Position numbers and translations under genes: made by a program. Shown here piece after piece: positions 25,130 through 34,500 of a stretch of 64,000 nucleotides of DNA; position 1 is the stretch's first letter, and every line of letters starts with the position of its first letter. This stretch comes from Kiritimatiellia bacterium. Lineage in GTDB: Bacteria; Verrucomicrobiota; Kiritimatiellia; RFP12; DVOR01. The notes below the pieces were generated by a model. The model was not told the origin of the DNA and made no database searches. It saw only the letters and a program-made list of their open reading frames with translations. The stretch spans positions 14,803-78,802 of the forward strand of contig CAAGNN010000052.1 of assembly GCA_900771325.1 (NCBI GenBank). The letters run 5' to 3'.

Positions 25130-26164
25130 ATGGCCGGGCTGTTTACGCATATTCGGAACTTGCTGTCGTGCGACATCGGGATTGACCTTGGGACGGCCAA
25201 TACCCTCATCTTTATGAAGGGGCGGGGCGTGGTCATCCGCGAGCCCTCGGTGGTCGCGATGCAGAAGGGCACGAAGAAGATCCTGGCCGTGGGCGAGGAG
25301 GCCAAGCGGATGATTGGGCGCACGCCGGCAGGGATTGTCGCCGCGCGGCCAATGAAGTCGGGCGTGATTGCGGACTTCGATATCACCGAGGCGATGATTC
25401 GCTACTTTATCTCCAAGGCGCGTGGGCACAAGGTGTTGCGGCCGCGCGTGGTCATCGCGGTCCCCTCGGAGATCACCGAGGTGGAGTGGCGCGCAGTGGA
25501 AGAGGCGGCCAAGCACGCCGGCGCGCGCGATGTCACGCTTATTGAGGAGCCTATGGCCGCGGCAATTGGCGTGGGGCTGCCGGTGGCCGAGCCTTCGGGC
25601 AATCTCATCGTGGATATTGGCGGCGGCACCTGCGAGGTGGCGCTTATCTCGCTGGCGGGCATCGTCCAGGCCAAGAGTGTGCGCGTGGGCGGGGACACGA
25701 TGGATGAGTGCATTATTCAGTATATGCGCCGGGTTTACAACCTGCTTATCGGCGAGCGGATGGCCGAGAACATCAAGGTCTCTATCGGCTCGGCCTACCC
25801 GCTGGCTGAGGAGATGACGATGGAGGTGCGCGGGCGCGACCTCGTCGCCGGCCTGCCCAAGACCCTCCTGGTCACCTCCGAAGAGATTCGTGAAGCGCTC
25901 AAGGACCCGGTCACCTCCATTGTCGACGCCGTGCGCAACCTCCTGGCCGAGGCCAAGCCCGAGCTCTCGAGCGACTTGGTCGACCGCGGCATCGTCCTCT
26001 CCGGCGGCTCCTCGCTCCTGCGCGGGCTCGACCGCCTCATCGCCGCCCAGACCGGTCTGCCCGTCATTGTGGCCGACGACCCCCTCTCGGGCGTGGCCAA
26101 CGGCACCGGGCGAATGCTCGAAGAGCTCGACTTCTACAAGGAACACCTCGCCCGGCGACACTAA
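25130..26164 (+). CDS. mreB: Rod shape-determining protein MreB
   Basis: Bacterial actin of 344 residues that forms membrane-bound filaments guiding lateral wall synthesis. Actin-fold motifs: phosphate 1 GIDLGTANTLIF (about 17-28), phosphate 2 LIVDIGGGTCEVALIS, and the adenosine motif GIVLSGGSSLLRGL. Length is standard (about 340). ATG 25130 has AAGGAG upstream, against a longer frame that reads into the promoter. mreC, mreD and mrdA follow. Confidence 0.97.
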   Translation: MAGLFTHIRNLLSCDIGIDLGTANTLIFMKGRGVVIREPSVVAMQKGTKKILAVGEEAKRMIGRTPAGIVAARPMKSGVIADFDITEAMIRYFISKARGHKVLRPRVVIAVPSEITEVEWRAVEEAAKHAGARDVTLIEEPMAAAIGVGLPVAEPSGNLIVDIGGGTCEVALISLAGIVQAKSVRVGGDTMDECIIQYMRRVYNLLIGERMAENIKVSIGSAYPLAEEMTMEVRGRDLVAGLPKTLLVTSEEIREALKDPVTSIVDAVRNLLAEAKPELSSDLVDRGIVLSGGSSLLRGLDRLIAAQTGLPVIVADDPLSGVANGTGRMLEELDFYKEHLARRH

Positions 26165-26165
26165 T

Positions 26166-26293
26166 ATATGCTCGCGTTGCGAGCAGAGGACAGAGAGTAG
26201 ATGACAGATGACAGACCGCGTGCCGCGACGGATCGGCTGGGAGGTCTGTCATCTCTTTTCTGTCATCTGTTATCGCGAGCGTAGCGAGCGGAT
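26166..26293 (+). repeat. Type D element between mreB and mreC
   Basis: GATGACA heptamers on the left and TGTCATC heptamers on the right form an inverted pair; AGATGACAGAC and GTCTGTCATCT can pair. The core is CCGCGACGGATCGG. It ends with GCGAGCGTAGCGAGC, a type C word. It interrupts what is normally a tight operon and could act as an RNA hairpin between mreB and mreC. Confidence 0.8.
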
Positions 26294-27151
26294 ATGAAGC
26301 GCACCTGGCTTTGGCTGCTGGCCGCCCTTGGCGTGTTGCTGTTCGTTGGGGCGAACCGGCAGGTGCGGGGCTTTTGTTCAGAGATTCTCTATCCCTTCCA
26401 ACGCGCAATGGCGGCGGTGGGCCAGCAGCTGTCGGGCCGACTGGGTGCTGCCTGGCGCGGGCTGTGCGATGGGCCGGTGCGCGAGACGCAGGCGGCCGAG
26501 GTCGAGCGGCTGCGCGTGATGCTTGCTCAGGCCGAGCGCTTGGCCGAGGAGAATGGCGCGTTGCGCGAAGCCCTCGCTTGGCAACGGGCTCAGCCGGCGA
26601 AGGTGGTGGCCGCGCCGGTGTGGGCGCACGGCGGCGGGTTGGGCGTTTGGCCGCGGCTGAGCTTGGCGGTGGGGTCGGCGCAGGGAGTGAAGGCGGGGGA
26701 CGCGGTGGTGGTGCCCGAGGGGCTCGTCGGGCGCGTGGCCGAGGGGGTGACGCGCCACCGCTGCGAGGTGATTTTGCTCTCCGACCCGCTCTGCCGCGTG
26801 GCGGCGGAGGTCCCCGGCGGCATCAAGGGCGTGGTGCAGGGGAGCGAGGGCGCGGACTTCGGGCGCGACGGCACCGAGGAGGCGCTCTACGTGGCCCGGC
26901 CGCTGGTGATGCGCTTCGTTGGCCGCCACGCCAAGCTACGCGAGGGGCAGGAGCTCTTTACCGAGGGCAGCGGCGGGCTCTTCCCGGCCGGGCTGCTCAT
27001 CGGGCGCGTGGTGGCGGTGCAGCGCGAGGAGAGCGGGCTGCTCAACGAGGTGCTCGTGGCCCCGGCGGTGGACCCGTCCCTCCTGCGCACGGCCTTCGTG
27101 ATGGTCGCCGCCGCGCCGGGGCCGGAGGATGAGCGCGATGGGGCCGAGTGA
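26294..27151 (+). CDS. mreC: Rod shape-determining protein MreC
   Basis: 285 residues: N-terminal membrane helix (about 5-20), a coiled coil (about 68-98, VERLRVMLAQAERLAEENGA) and the periplasmic double beta-barrel domain (VPEGLVGRVAEG; GGLFPAGLLIGRV). It links MreB to PBP2 in the elongasome. Overlaps mreD by 23 bp. Confidence 0.9.
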   Translation: MKRTWLWLLAALGVLLFVGANRQVRGFCSEILYPFQRAMAAVGQQLSGRLGAAWRGLCDGPVRETQAAEVERLRVMLAQAERLAEENGALREALAWQRAQPAKVVAAPVWAHGGGLGVWPRLSLAVGSAQGVKAGDAVVVPEGLVGRVAEGVTRHRCEVILLSDPLCRVAAEVPGGIKGVVQGSEGADFGRDGTEEALYVARPLVMRFVGRHAKLREGQELFTEGSGGLFPAGLLIGRVVAVQREESGLLNEVLVAPAVDPSLLRTAFVMVAAAPGPEDERDGAE

Positions 27152-27677
27152 GCGCCGGTGGGACGCGCTCTGGCTGACGCTCTTTGCCGCAGTGCTGGTG
27201 GGGGCGCTCAACCGCTTGCTGCCGAGCGTGCCGGCGGTGCAGTTGGTGGTGGTGCCGGCGTGGTTGGGCTACTGGATGGCCACGCGCGGGCCGCGACTGG
27301 GGGCGTGGGTGGCGCTCTGGGGCGGCGCGTTGCTGGAGTGCGATTGGGACTTGCCGCCGGGCACCTGCATTCTCTTCCTCTTGATGATCTGGGGGGCCAT
27401 CCGCCTCTTCCGCGACAACTTCCCCGAGGAGGTCGGCACCCTGCACGGGCTGCTCTGGGGTGTGACGCTGGCTCCCGTCTTCCGCCTGTGGGTGTGGGCG
27501 TGGAGCGCGTGCTGGCCGGGGGTGGCGGCCGAGGCGCTCGCGCCGAGCCTGGCTGGGATCTTAGCCACGCCCTGCGCGGGGGCGTTGGGGGGCGCGGCGG
27601 CCTTTGCCCTGGCGCGGCGTGCGGAGTTCCGGGTGCTCAAGCCCAAGCAGGAGGAGACGCTCGGCCATGCAAATTGA
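27129..27677 (+). CDS. mreD: Probable rod shape-determining protein MreD
   Basis: 182 residues, very hydrophobic, with about five membrane segments (such as LTLFAAVLVGALNRLL and GTCILFLLMIWGAI). Sequence identity alone would be weak; the position between mreC and the PBP2 gene makes MreD the natural call. The start could be ATG 27129 or 27138. It overlaps both neighbours. Confidence 0.75.
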   Translation: MSAMGPSERRWDALWLTLFAAVLVGALNRLLPSVPAVQLVVVPAWLGYWMATRGPRLGAWVALWGGALLECDWDLPPGTCILFLLMIWGAIRLFRDNFPEEVGTLHGLLWGVTLAPVFRLWVWAWSACWPGVAAEALAPSLAGILATPCAGALGGAAAFALARRAEFRVLKPKQEETLGHAN

Positions 27678-29490
27678 GGAGTCGCAGACGAGCGTGGTCC
27701 ACGGCTGGACGCTCTGGGTGCTGCTGGGGTGCTTCCTGGCGGGCTTTGGGGTGCTGACCGCGCGGCTGTGGCGGGTGCAGGTGCGCGAGAATATGCGCTA
27801 CGACGGCGTCAAGGAGCGCCAGAGCCTGCGCCGCGTAGAGGTGCCCGGTCTGCGCGGGCGCATCCTCGACCGCCACGGCGAGGTGCTGGCCGACAACCGC
27901 CCCGCCTACGAGGTGGTCATCTACTGCGAGGAGCTCAGCCAGCCCGGCGCCTGGCGCAACACCATCCTCGCCGTCGATTCGCTCATCGACCAGCTCGCCG
28001 AGCGCCTCGGCCTGGTCCGCCAAGTGACGCGCGAGCAGGTGGCCCGCCACGTCAACGAATCCCGCCCCATCCCCCTGGTGGCCTGGCGCGATGTGGATTT
28101 CCGCACGGTGGCCTACCTCTCCGAGTGGGCCGAGGAGCTCCCCGGGGTCGAGGTCCGCCCGATGCCCCGGCGCATCTACCCCAATGGCGCCCTCGCCGCC
28201 CACGCCCTCGGCTACGTGGGCGAGCGCACCGAAGAGGCGGCCGACCGTACGCTCTGGGACTACCGTCTGCCCGACCCGCGCGGCCGCACCGGCCTCGAAC
28301 GGCAGTACGACCACCTCCTCGCCGGCAACAGCGGCGAAGTGATGCTCCGCGTCGATTCGCGCGTCTACACCCGCGAACGGTGGGTCCGCCGCCACGCCGA
28401 GCAGGGGCGCGACCTCACCCTCACCCTCTCGCTCCCCCTCCAGCGCGCGGCCGAGGCGGCCCTCGCCGGGCGTCCGGGCGCCGTGGTGGCCCTCGACCCG
28501 CGCAATGGCGACCTCCTCGTCCTCGCCTCCGCCCCCACCTACGACCTCAACGCCTTCATCCCGTCCATCTCCCGCTCCGCCTGGCAGCAGCTCATCGACA
28601 ACCCCGACAAGCCCCTCTTCAACCGCGCCATCCAGGCCCAGTACTCCCCGGGCTCGGTCTTCAAGCCCTTCGTCGCCATCGCCGCCCAGGAGCAGCGCTT
28701 CGACCCCGAGACCCTCTTCGAGTGCACCGGCCTCTTCGCCGACTTCGGCTGCCGCCTCCGCTGCCACTACAAGTACGGCCACGGCGAGCTGAACCTGCGC
28801 GAAGCACTGATGAAGTCCTGCAACCCCTACTTCTGCACCTTGGGCACGCGCATTGGGATGGAGGCCATCGCCGCCACCGCCCGCCAAGCCGGCTTCGGCG
28901 CACGCACCGGCATCGACCTCGCTGGCGAGGCCGAGGGCCTAATGCCCAGCGCCGAGTGGAAGCGCGCGCGCTTCACCCGCCCCGGCGAGGGCACCTGGAC
29001 CCCGGCCGACACCGCCCAATGCGCCATCGGCCAGGGCTTCGTGACGGCCACGCCCCTGCAGGTGGCCCACGGCGTGGCGGCCCTGGCTGCCGGCGGAGCG
29101 GTCTACCGTCCGCGCCTGGTGGCCTTTGGCCCGGAGGGCGAACTCCAGCGCCGTCTGCCCTGGGGCCACGAGGCCCTACGCGCGGTCATCGAGGGAATGG
29201 AGATGGTGGTCGACCGCGGCACCGGCCAGACGATGCAGGTTGAGGGCGTGCGCGTGGCTGGCAAGACCGGCACCGCCGAGTATATCGACCGCGGCGTCAA
29301 GCGCAAGCATGTCTGGTCGGTGGCCTTTGCGCCGGTGGAGGCGCCCGAGATCGTCGTCTGCGCGATGCTTGATAACGGCATTGGCGGCGGCCGCGATGCC
29401 GGCCCCATCGTCCGCCGCGTCCTGGCCGAACACTTTAGCGCGCAGGCCTCCGCCACGCTCTCGGTGGAAGACGAGACGCTGCAAGACTGA
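27667..29490 (+). CDS. mrdA: Penicillin-binding protein 2 (elongasome transpeptidase)
   Basis: 607 residues: an N-terminal membrane anchor (about 13-33), the class B PBP dimerisation domain (RRVEVPGLRGRILDRHGEVL; RIYPNGALAAHALGYVGE) and the transpeptidase domain with SVFK (S330), SCN (384-386) and KTGT (about 533-536). It cross-links peptidoglycan during elongation. ATG 27667 follows GGAGGAG and overlaps the end of mreD by 11 bp. No RodA gene follows; a terminator does. Confidence 0.95.
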   Translation: MQIEESQTSVVHGWTLWVLLGCFLAGFGVLTARLWRVQVRENMRYDGVKERQSLRRVEVPGLRGRILDRHGEVLADNRPAYEVVIYCEELSQPGAWRNTILAVDSLIDQLAERLGLVRQVTREQVARHVNESRPIPLVAWRDVDFRTVAYLSEWAEELPGVEVRPMPRRIYPNGALAAHALGYVGERTEEAADRTLWDYRLPDPRGRTGLERQYDHLLAGNSGEVMLRVDSRVYTRERWVRRHAEQGRDLTLTLSLPLQRAAEAALAGRPGAVVALDPRNGDLLVLASAPTYDLNAFIPSISRSAWQQLIDNPDKPLFNRAIQAQYSPGSVFKPFVAIAAQEQRFDPETLFECTGLFADFGCRLRCHYKYGHGELNLREALMKSCNPYFCTLGTRIGMEAIAATARQAGFGARTGIDLAGEAEGLMPSAEWKRARFTRPGEGTWTPADTAQCAIGQGFVTATPLQVAHGVAALAAGGAVYRPRLVAFGPEGELQRRLPWGHEALRAVIEGMEMVVDRGTGQTMQVEGVRVAGKTGTAEYIDRGVKRKHVWSVAFAPVEAPEIVVCAMLDNGIGGGRDAGPIVRRVLAEHFSAQASATLSVEDETLQD

Positions 29491-29504
29491 GGATAGACAA
29501 ACGA

Positions 29505-29544
29505 AACGGGCGGGACCGGCGAGGTCCTGCCCGTTCTGTTTATT
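29505..29544. terminator. Bidirectional terminator between mrdA and the efp operon
   Basis: AACGGGCGGGACC pairs with GGTCCTGCCCGTT (13 bp with one G-U) and is followed by CTGTTTATT. It lies between convergent genes; the T-rich tail suits the plus strand best. Confidence 0.8.
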
Positions 29545-29556
29545 GTGGCCTAAGGC

Positions 29557-30273
29557 TTACTTCGCCTCTGGGGCCGGGGGCGCGGGGGCCACCTCGGCGG
29601 CCTTGTCAAAGAGGCTCTTGGGGGCGTAGGCGTCGATAATCTTGGCGAGGCGCTCGGCCTGAGCGGTATACTTGGCCAGCGGCGAGGGCTCGCCGGCCGA
29701 GAGGATCGGCGCGAGAGCGGCTTTGGCGGCAGCCTTGTCGCCCTGACGGCAGAGGATGATGGCCTTGGCCATCGGCACCTCGGCGGCCAGATAGTGCGGC
29801 ACGGGGCTGGCGGCAACGGTGGCCTCCAGCTTGGTGACGGCGGCGAGGGCTTCGTCCAGACGGTCGAGGGCTTCGAGGGTGCGGGCGCGGCCGAGGCGGG
29901 CGATGTCGGCGAGGGCCGGATCGTCGAGGCGCTTGCAGGCGGCCTCATAGGCGGCGAGGGCGCCCTCGTAGTCCCCGGCGGCGAAGAGGGCGCGGGCCTG
30001 GTCGAGGCGCGCGAGCTCGGCGGCCTTGCCTCCAGCGTTGACAACGGTGCTGAACTCTTCGGCCTGGGCGGCGAAAGCGAGGTTCTGCACGGTGACATCC
30101 TGCTTGGCTTCGCGCTGGCGCACGCCGTAGAAGATGGCGGCGGCGACGAGGAGCCCGGCGGCGACGATGGCGAGGGTCTTGGGTCCCTTATCCTGCCACC
30201 AGTGCAGGACGGGGAGAAGCTCCTCGGGCACGCGGGAGACGTCTTGGAGGTTGGGGAGGTCTTGCTTGGCCAT
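29557..30273 (-). CDS. Membrane-anchored TPR protein (YfgM-like)
   Basis: 238 residues: a cytosolic N-terminus (about 1-30), one membrane helix (about 33-50, TLAIVAAGLLVAAAIFYGV) and a periplasmic part with TPR-like helices (ARALFAAGDYEGALAAYEAA; LGRARTLEALDRLDEALAAV). The layout matches YfgM-type proteins that work near SecYEG and periplasmic chaperones, but the family call is tentative. AAAGGAG precedes the ATG. It lies 23 nt after efp on the same strand. Confidence 0.75.
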   Translation of the reverse strand: MAKQDLPNLQDVSRVPEELLPVLHWWQDKGPKTLAIVAAGLLVAAAIFYGVRQREAKQDVTVQNLAFAAQAEEFSTVVNAGGKAAELARLDQARALFAAGDYEGALAAYEAACKRLDDPALADIARLGRARTLEALDRLDEALAAVTKLEATVAASPVPHYLAAEVPMAKAIILCRQGDKAAAKAALAPILSAGEPSPLAKYTAQAERLAKIIDAYAPKSLFDKAAEVAPAPPAPEAK

Positions 30274-30296
30274 AGCGCTCCTTTGGGCGGCTGGGG

Positions 30297-30860
30297 TTAG
30301 GCCTTGACGCGGTCGGCATACTCGCCGGTGCGCGTGTCGATGCGGATGATGTCGCCCTCATTGATGAAGAGGGGCACGGGGAGCTCGTAGCCGCCTTCGA
30401 CGGTGCCGGGCTTGGTGACCTTACCGGCCGCGGTGTTGCCGCGCACGCCGGGGTCGCACTTAATGACCTTGCGCTCGATGAAGGAGGGCAGCTCCACGTC
30501 GATGACGCTCTCTTCGTAGAGCAGGGCGTCGACCTCGAGGCCGTCGGTCAGGAAGTAGGTCTTGTTGCCCAGAACCTCCTTGGAGACGCGGATCTCGTTG
30601 TAATCCTCGTCGTTGAAGATGTAGGTGCCGTTGTCTTCGTAGGAGAAGACCAGCGGCATCTGCGCCAGGTCGGGCTTCTCAAAGCGGTCGTTCGAGCGGA
30701 ACGAGCAGCTCTTGCCCGACCCGTTGAGCATATTGCGCAGCTTGCAGTTGTAGATGGCTTGACCCTTGCCGGGCTTGGAGAAATCGAAGTCCGTGATAAT
30801 CCAGGGCTGGTCCTCAAACATAATCTTGAGGCCCTTCTTCAGATCGGAAGCGGTATACAT
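30297..30860 (-). CDS. efp: Elongation factor P
   Basis: 187 residues with the three-domain tRNA-like fold. It relieves ribosome stalling at proline runs. The tip loop KPGKGQA carries the conserved Lys32, the residue that is beta-lysylated in E. coli; no modification enzyme is in this window. The C-terminal signature INEGDIIRIDTRTGEYADRV is intact. First gene of a two-gene operon from a near-consensus promoter. Confidence 0.97.
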   Translation of the reverse strand: MYTASDLKKGLKIMFEDQPWIITDFDFSKPGKGQAIYNCKLRNMLNGSGKSCSFRSNDRFEKPDLAQMPLVFSYEDNGTYIFNDEDYNEIRVSKEVLGNKTYFLTDGLEVDALLYEESVIDVELPSFIERKVIKCDPGVRGNTAAGKVTKPGTVEGGYELPVPLFINEGDIIRIDTRTGEYADRVKA

Positions 30861-30896
30861 CGGCTCTTATCCTTCTAATGAGATACAAACGCGCGT

Positions 30897-30925
30897 ATTA
30901 TAGCGGACTTCTGCGCGCGCGTCAA
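30897..30925 (-). promoter_or_regulatory. Promoter of efp
   Basis: On the minus strand TTGACG (30920-30925), a 17-bp spacer and a perfect TATAAT (30897-30902), about 37 nt before the ATG. AGAAGGATAAG provides the ribosome site. Confidence 0.85.
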
Positions 30926-30929
30926 ACCG

Positions 30930-31149
30930 CTGGCTCGCTGCGTGAGCCAGTCGCGAGTTAGTGGCTAGCGGCGGCACGCGGGGGCGATGACATAGCTCCT
31001 TCGCTTCGCTCGGACTTGCTCGCCCCCACGCCCCTCGGGAGCGCGGGGTGCTCCACCCCGGCGCAAGTACCCTTCGGGCACTTGCGCAGTGATTAAGCGT
31101 TTTGCTGGGGGTAGGGTAAGCGTGGTGCACCGGCCTGCTCCGCCAGGCC
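30930..31149. repeat. Hairpin-rich gap and reversed type E module
   Basis: CTGGCTC (30930-30936) pairs with GAGCCAG (30944-30950). GCGCAAGT (31061-31068) pairs with ACTTGCGC (31080-31087) around CCC-TTC-GGG. A reversed type E module (TAAGCGTGGTGCACCGG followed by CCTGCTCCGCCAGG) spans about 31117-31149 and joins directly to a type A array. No gene is supported. Confidence 0.65.
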
Positions 31150-31151
31150 GC

Positions 31152-31423
31152 CCGCCCCGGGTTCGAGGTGGATCCGCCCCGGGTCCAAAGTGAATCCGCC
31201 CCAGGTTCACCTCGCATCCGCCCCAGGTTGACCCCCGACCCGCCCCAGGTCCGAGACCGACCCGCCCCGGGTTGAGGGCCGTCCGCCCCAGGTTGACCCC
31301 CGACCCGCCCCAGGTTCGAGGGCGACCCGCCCCGGGTCCGAAGTGTATCCGCCCCGGGTTGAAGGTGGACTAGCCCCGGGTTGAAGGTCGACCCGCCCCG
31401 GGTTGAGGGTGGACCCGGGGCGG
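31152..31423 (-). repeat. Type A array, about twelve reversed cores plus one inverted
   Basis: CCGCCCCGGGT or CCGCCCCAGGT recurs every 22 bp (with one 1-bp slip overall) from 31152 to 31393, ending with an inverted ACCCGGGGCGG at 31413. Spacer words include reverse complements of those seen on the plus strand. It is the longest A array in the window. Confidence 0.9.
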
Positions 31424-31444
31424 GTGCGGGAGAAGGCCGGGCCT

Positions 31445-31515
31445 CACGCGCGCGCGTGTACGCGCGATTTTAGTTATAGGTAAGCGTTTTGCCGCGGTCT
31501 GCTCTGCCAGGCCGC
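31445..31515. repeat. Alternating C-G tract and reversed type E module
   Basis: 31445-31466 is a 22-bp uninterrupted pyrimidine-purine alternation. The reversed E module follows at 31480-31515 (GTAAGCGTTTTGCCGCGG, CTGCTCTGCCAGG). The same pair of neighbours occurs at 9658-9730. Confidence 0.7.
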
Positions 31516-31544
31516 CTGCGCGCGCACGCCGGGCGCGCTTGTGC

Positions 31545-31550
31545 TATAAT
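31545..31550 (+). promoter_or_regulatory. Extended -10 box of secA
   Basis: A perfect TATAAT preceded by TTGTGC, about 28 nt before the ATG at 31579. No -35 hexamer is evident. AAGGA (31566-31570) precedes the start. Confidence 0.6.
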
Positions 31551-31578
31551 GCGGCTTTCTTAGGTAAGGATAGCGATT

Positions 31579-34500
31579 ATGAACTTGTTGAAGATGCTCT
31601 TTGGGACGAAGAACCAGCGTGACATCAGGCGGTTGATGCCGCTCGTGCGCCGGATTAACGCCTTGGAAGAGGAGTATCAGGCGCTGACGGAAGAGGCGCT
31701 GAAGGCGAAGACGGCGGCGTTCCGCGAGCGGTTTGCCAAGGGCGAAACGCTCGATGATCTGCTGCCGGAGGCCTATGCCGTGGTGAAGAACGCCTGCCGG
31801 CGCTTGCTGGGCACGACGGTGCAGGTCTGCGGCCACGAACTCACGTGGAATATGCTCCCCTTCGATGTGCAGCTCATCGGCGGCATTGTGCTGCACCAGG
31901 GCAAGATTGCCGAGATGCAGACCGGCGAGGGCAAGACCTTGGTGGCGACCTTCCCGCTCTACCTCAACGCCCTCTCCGGCGGCGCGGCCCACTTGGTGAC
32001 GGTGAATGACTACCTCGCCCGGCGCGACGCGCAGTTTATGGGCCACCTCTTCACCTACCTGGGGCTGACCGTCGGCTGCATTCAGAACACGATGGGCCCG
32101 GCCGAGCGCCGCGCGCAGTATGCCTGCGACATCACCTACGGCACCAACAGCGAGTTCGGCTTCGACTATCTGCGCGATAACGGGATGGCCACCGACCCCG
32201 CGCAGGTGGTCCAGCGCGGCCACGCCTTCGCCATCGTCGACGAAGTGGACTCCATCCTCATCGACGAAGCGCGCACCCCGCTCATCATCTCCGGCCCCTC
32301 GCAGCGCTCGGCCTCGGGCGAGTATGTGGCCCAGAAGCCGCGCGTGGAGCGGGTCTTCCGCGAGCAGACGCGCATCTGCACCCAGCTGCTCTCGGAAGCG
32401 AAGGAGCTCATCGCCAAGGGCGAGAACGAAGGGGCGATGCGCAAGCTCTACCAGGTCTATCACGGCACGCCGAAGAACAAGCAGTTCCAACACCTTATCG
32501 AAGAGCCGGCTGTGCGGCGGCTCCACGAGCAGGTTGAGGCGATGATGCTCACCGACATGCGCAAGTATGAGGCGCGCGACCTCAAGGAGCTGCTCCTCTT
32601 CACCATCGATGAGAAGACCCGCGAGGTCTCCCTGACCGACAAGGGCACCAAGTTCATCTCCCCCGACGACCCGGAGATGTATGTGATGCCCGACCTCGCC
32701 GGCGAGCTCGCCGCCCTCGAGGGCAAGACCGGCCTCAGCGCCGAGGAGCGCGTGGCCGAGCGCCGCGCAATCCAGGAGAGCTTCGCGGCCAAGAGCGAGC
32801 GCCTGCACGTGGTCGATCAGCTCCTGCGCGCCTATGCCCTCTACAACCGCGACGAAGCGTATGTGGTGCAGGATAACAAGGTGCTCATCGTCGATGAGTT
32901 CACCGGGCGCATTCTCCCCGGCCGCCGGTGGAGCGAGGGGCTGCACCAAGCGGTCGAAGCCAAGGAAGGGGTGGATATCGAGCGCGAGACGCAGACGCTC
33001 GCCACCATCACCATCCAGAACTACTTCCGCCTCTACAGCAAGCTCTCGGGGATGACCGGCACCGCCGAGACCGAGGCCACCGAGTTCAACGACATCTATA
33101 AGCTCGACGTGGTGGCCATTCCCACCAACCGCCCCGTCCGCCGCATCGACGGCAACGACCTTATCTACAAGACCCAGCGCGAGAAGTATCGCGCCATCAT
33201 CGATGAGGTGCGCGCGGCCCACGAGCGCGGCCAGCCGGTCCTCCTGGGCACCGTGACGGTCGACACCTCCGAAATCCTCAGCCGCATGTTGCGGATGGCC
33301 CACATCCCCCACAACGTCCTCAACGCCAAGAACCACGCGATGGAAGCCGAGATCGTCGCCCAGGCCGGGCAGCCTGGCAGCGTGACCATCGCCACGAATA
33401 TGGCCGGGCGCGGCACCGATATCAAGCTCGGAGAGGGCGTGGTCTGGATGAGCGAAGAGCAGATCAAGGATAAGCGCCTGACCCTCGACTCCGTGCCCAA
33501 GGGCGAGCGCAAGACCCTGCGTCACCTCCTCGAAGAAAAGCCCTGCGGCCTCTACGTCATCGCCTCCGAGCGCCACGAGAGCCGCCGTATCGACCGCCAG
33601 CTGCGCGGCCGCTGCTCGCGCCAGGGCGACCCGGGTGCCAGCCGCTTCTACCTCTCGCTGGAAGATAACCTTATGCGCCTCTTCGGCAGCGACCGTCTGG
33701 CCGGGATGATGACCCGCCTCGGGCTCAAGGAGGGCGAAGCCATCGAGCACCGCTGGCTCAACCACACCGTCGAGCGCGCTCAGCGCAAGGTTGAGGAGCA
33801 GAACTTCTCCATCCGCAAGCGCACGCTGCAGTATGACGACGTGATGAACAAGCAGCGCGCCATCATCTACGGTCTGCGCCAGGAGATCCTAATGGAGCCC
33901 GGCGCCGCCCACGAGCGTATCCTCGACATCTTCAACGACGCGATTGCCGACCGCTGCGAGGCCCTCCTGCCCACGCCCAAGGACTCCGACCCCATTGGCC
34001 TGCTCGAGTGGATGGCCCACTTCCCCGTGCTCTGCACCGAGGCCGAGTGCCGCGCTTGGGCCGGTAAGCCCCAGGAGGCCGCCCAGGCGCTCTTTGCGCG
34101 CGTTGAGGAGGCCTACAACGACAAGTGTGCCGGCGAGAAGCCCGAGGCCCTGCCGATGCTCGAGCGAATGGTCTGCTTGACGGCCATCGACGAGGAGTGG
34201 CAGAAGTTCTTGGCGGCGATGGACGACCTGCGCCGGAGCGTCAGTCTGCGCGGATATGGGCAGCGCGACCCCCTGGTGGAATACAAGCGCGAGGCCTTCG
34301 AGATGTTCACCGAGCTGATGGGCACCATCAAGGAGGGGATCATCCGCAACGCCTTTACCACCACCACCAACATCGAGTTCTACTTCGCGATGCGCGAGCG
34401 CGCCTCCCGCAAGGCCCAAACCGTCCACCAGGACTTGGGCAACCTCACCGAGGCCGCGCCGGCACCCGCGCAACTTGAGCCCGCTCCCGCCCCGAAGCCG

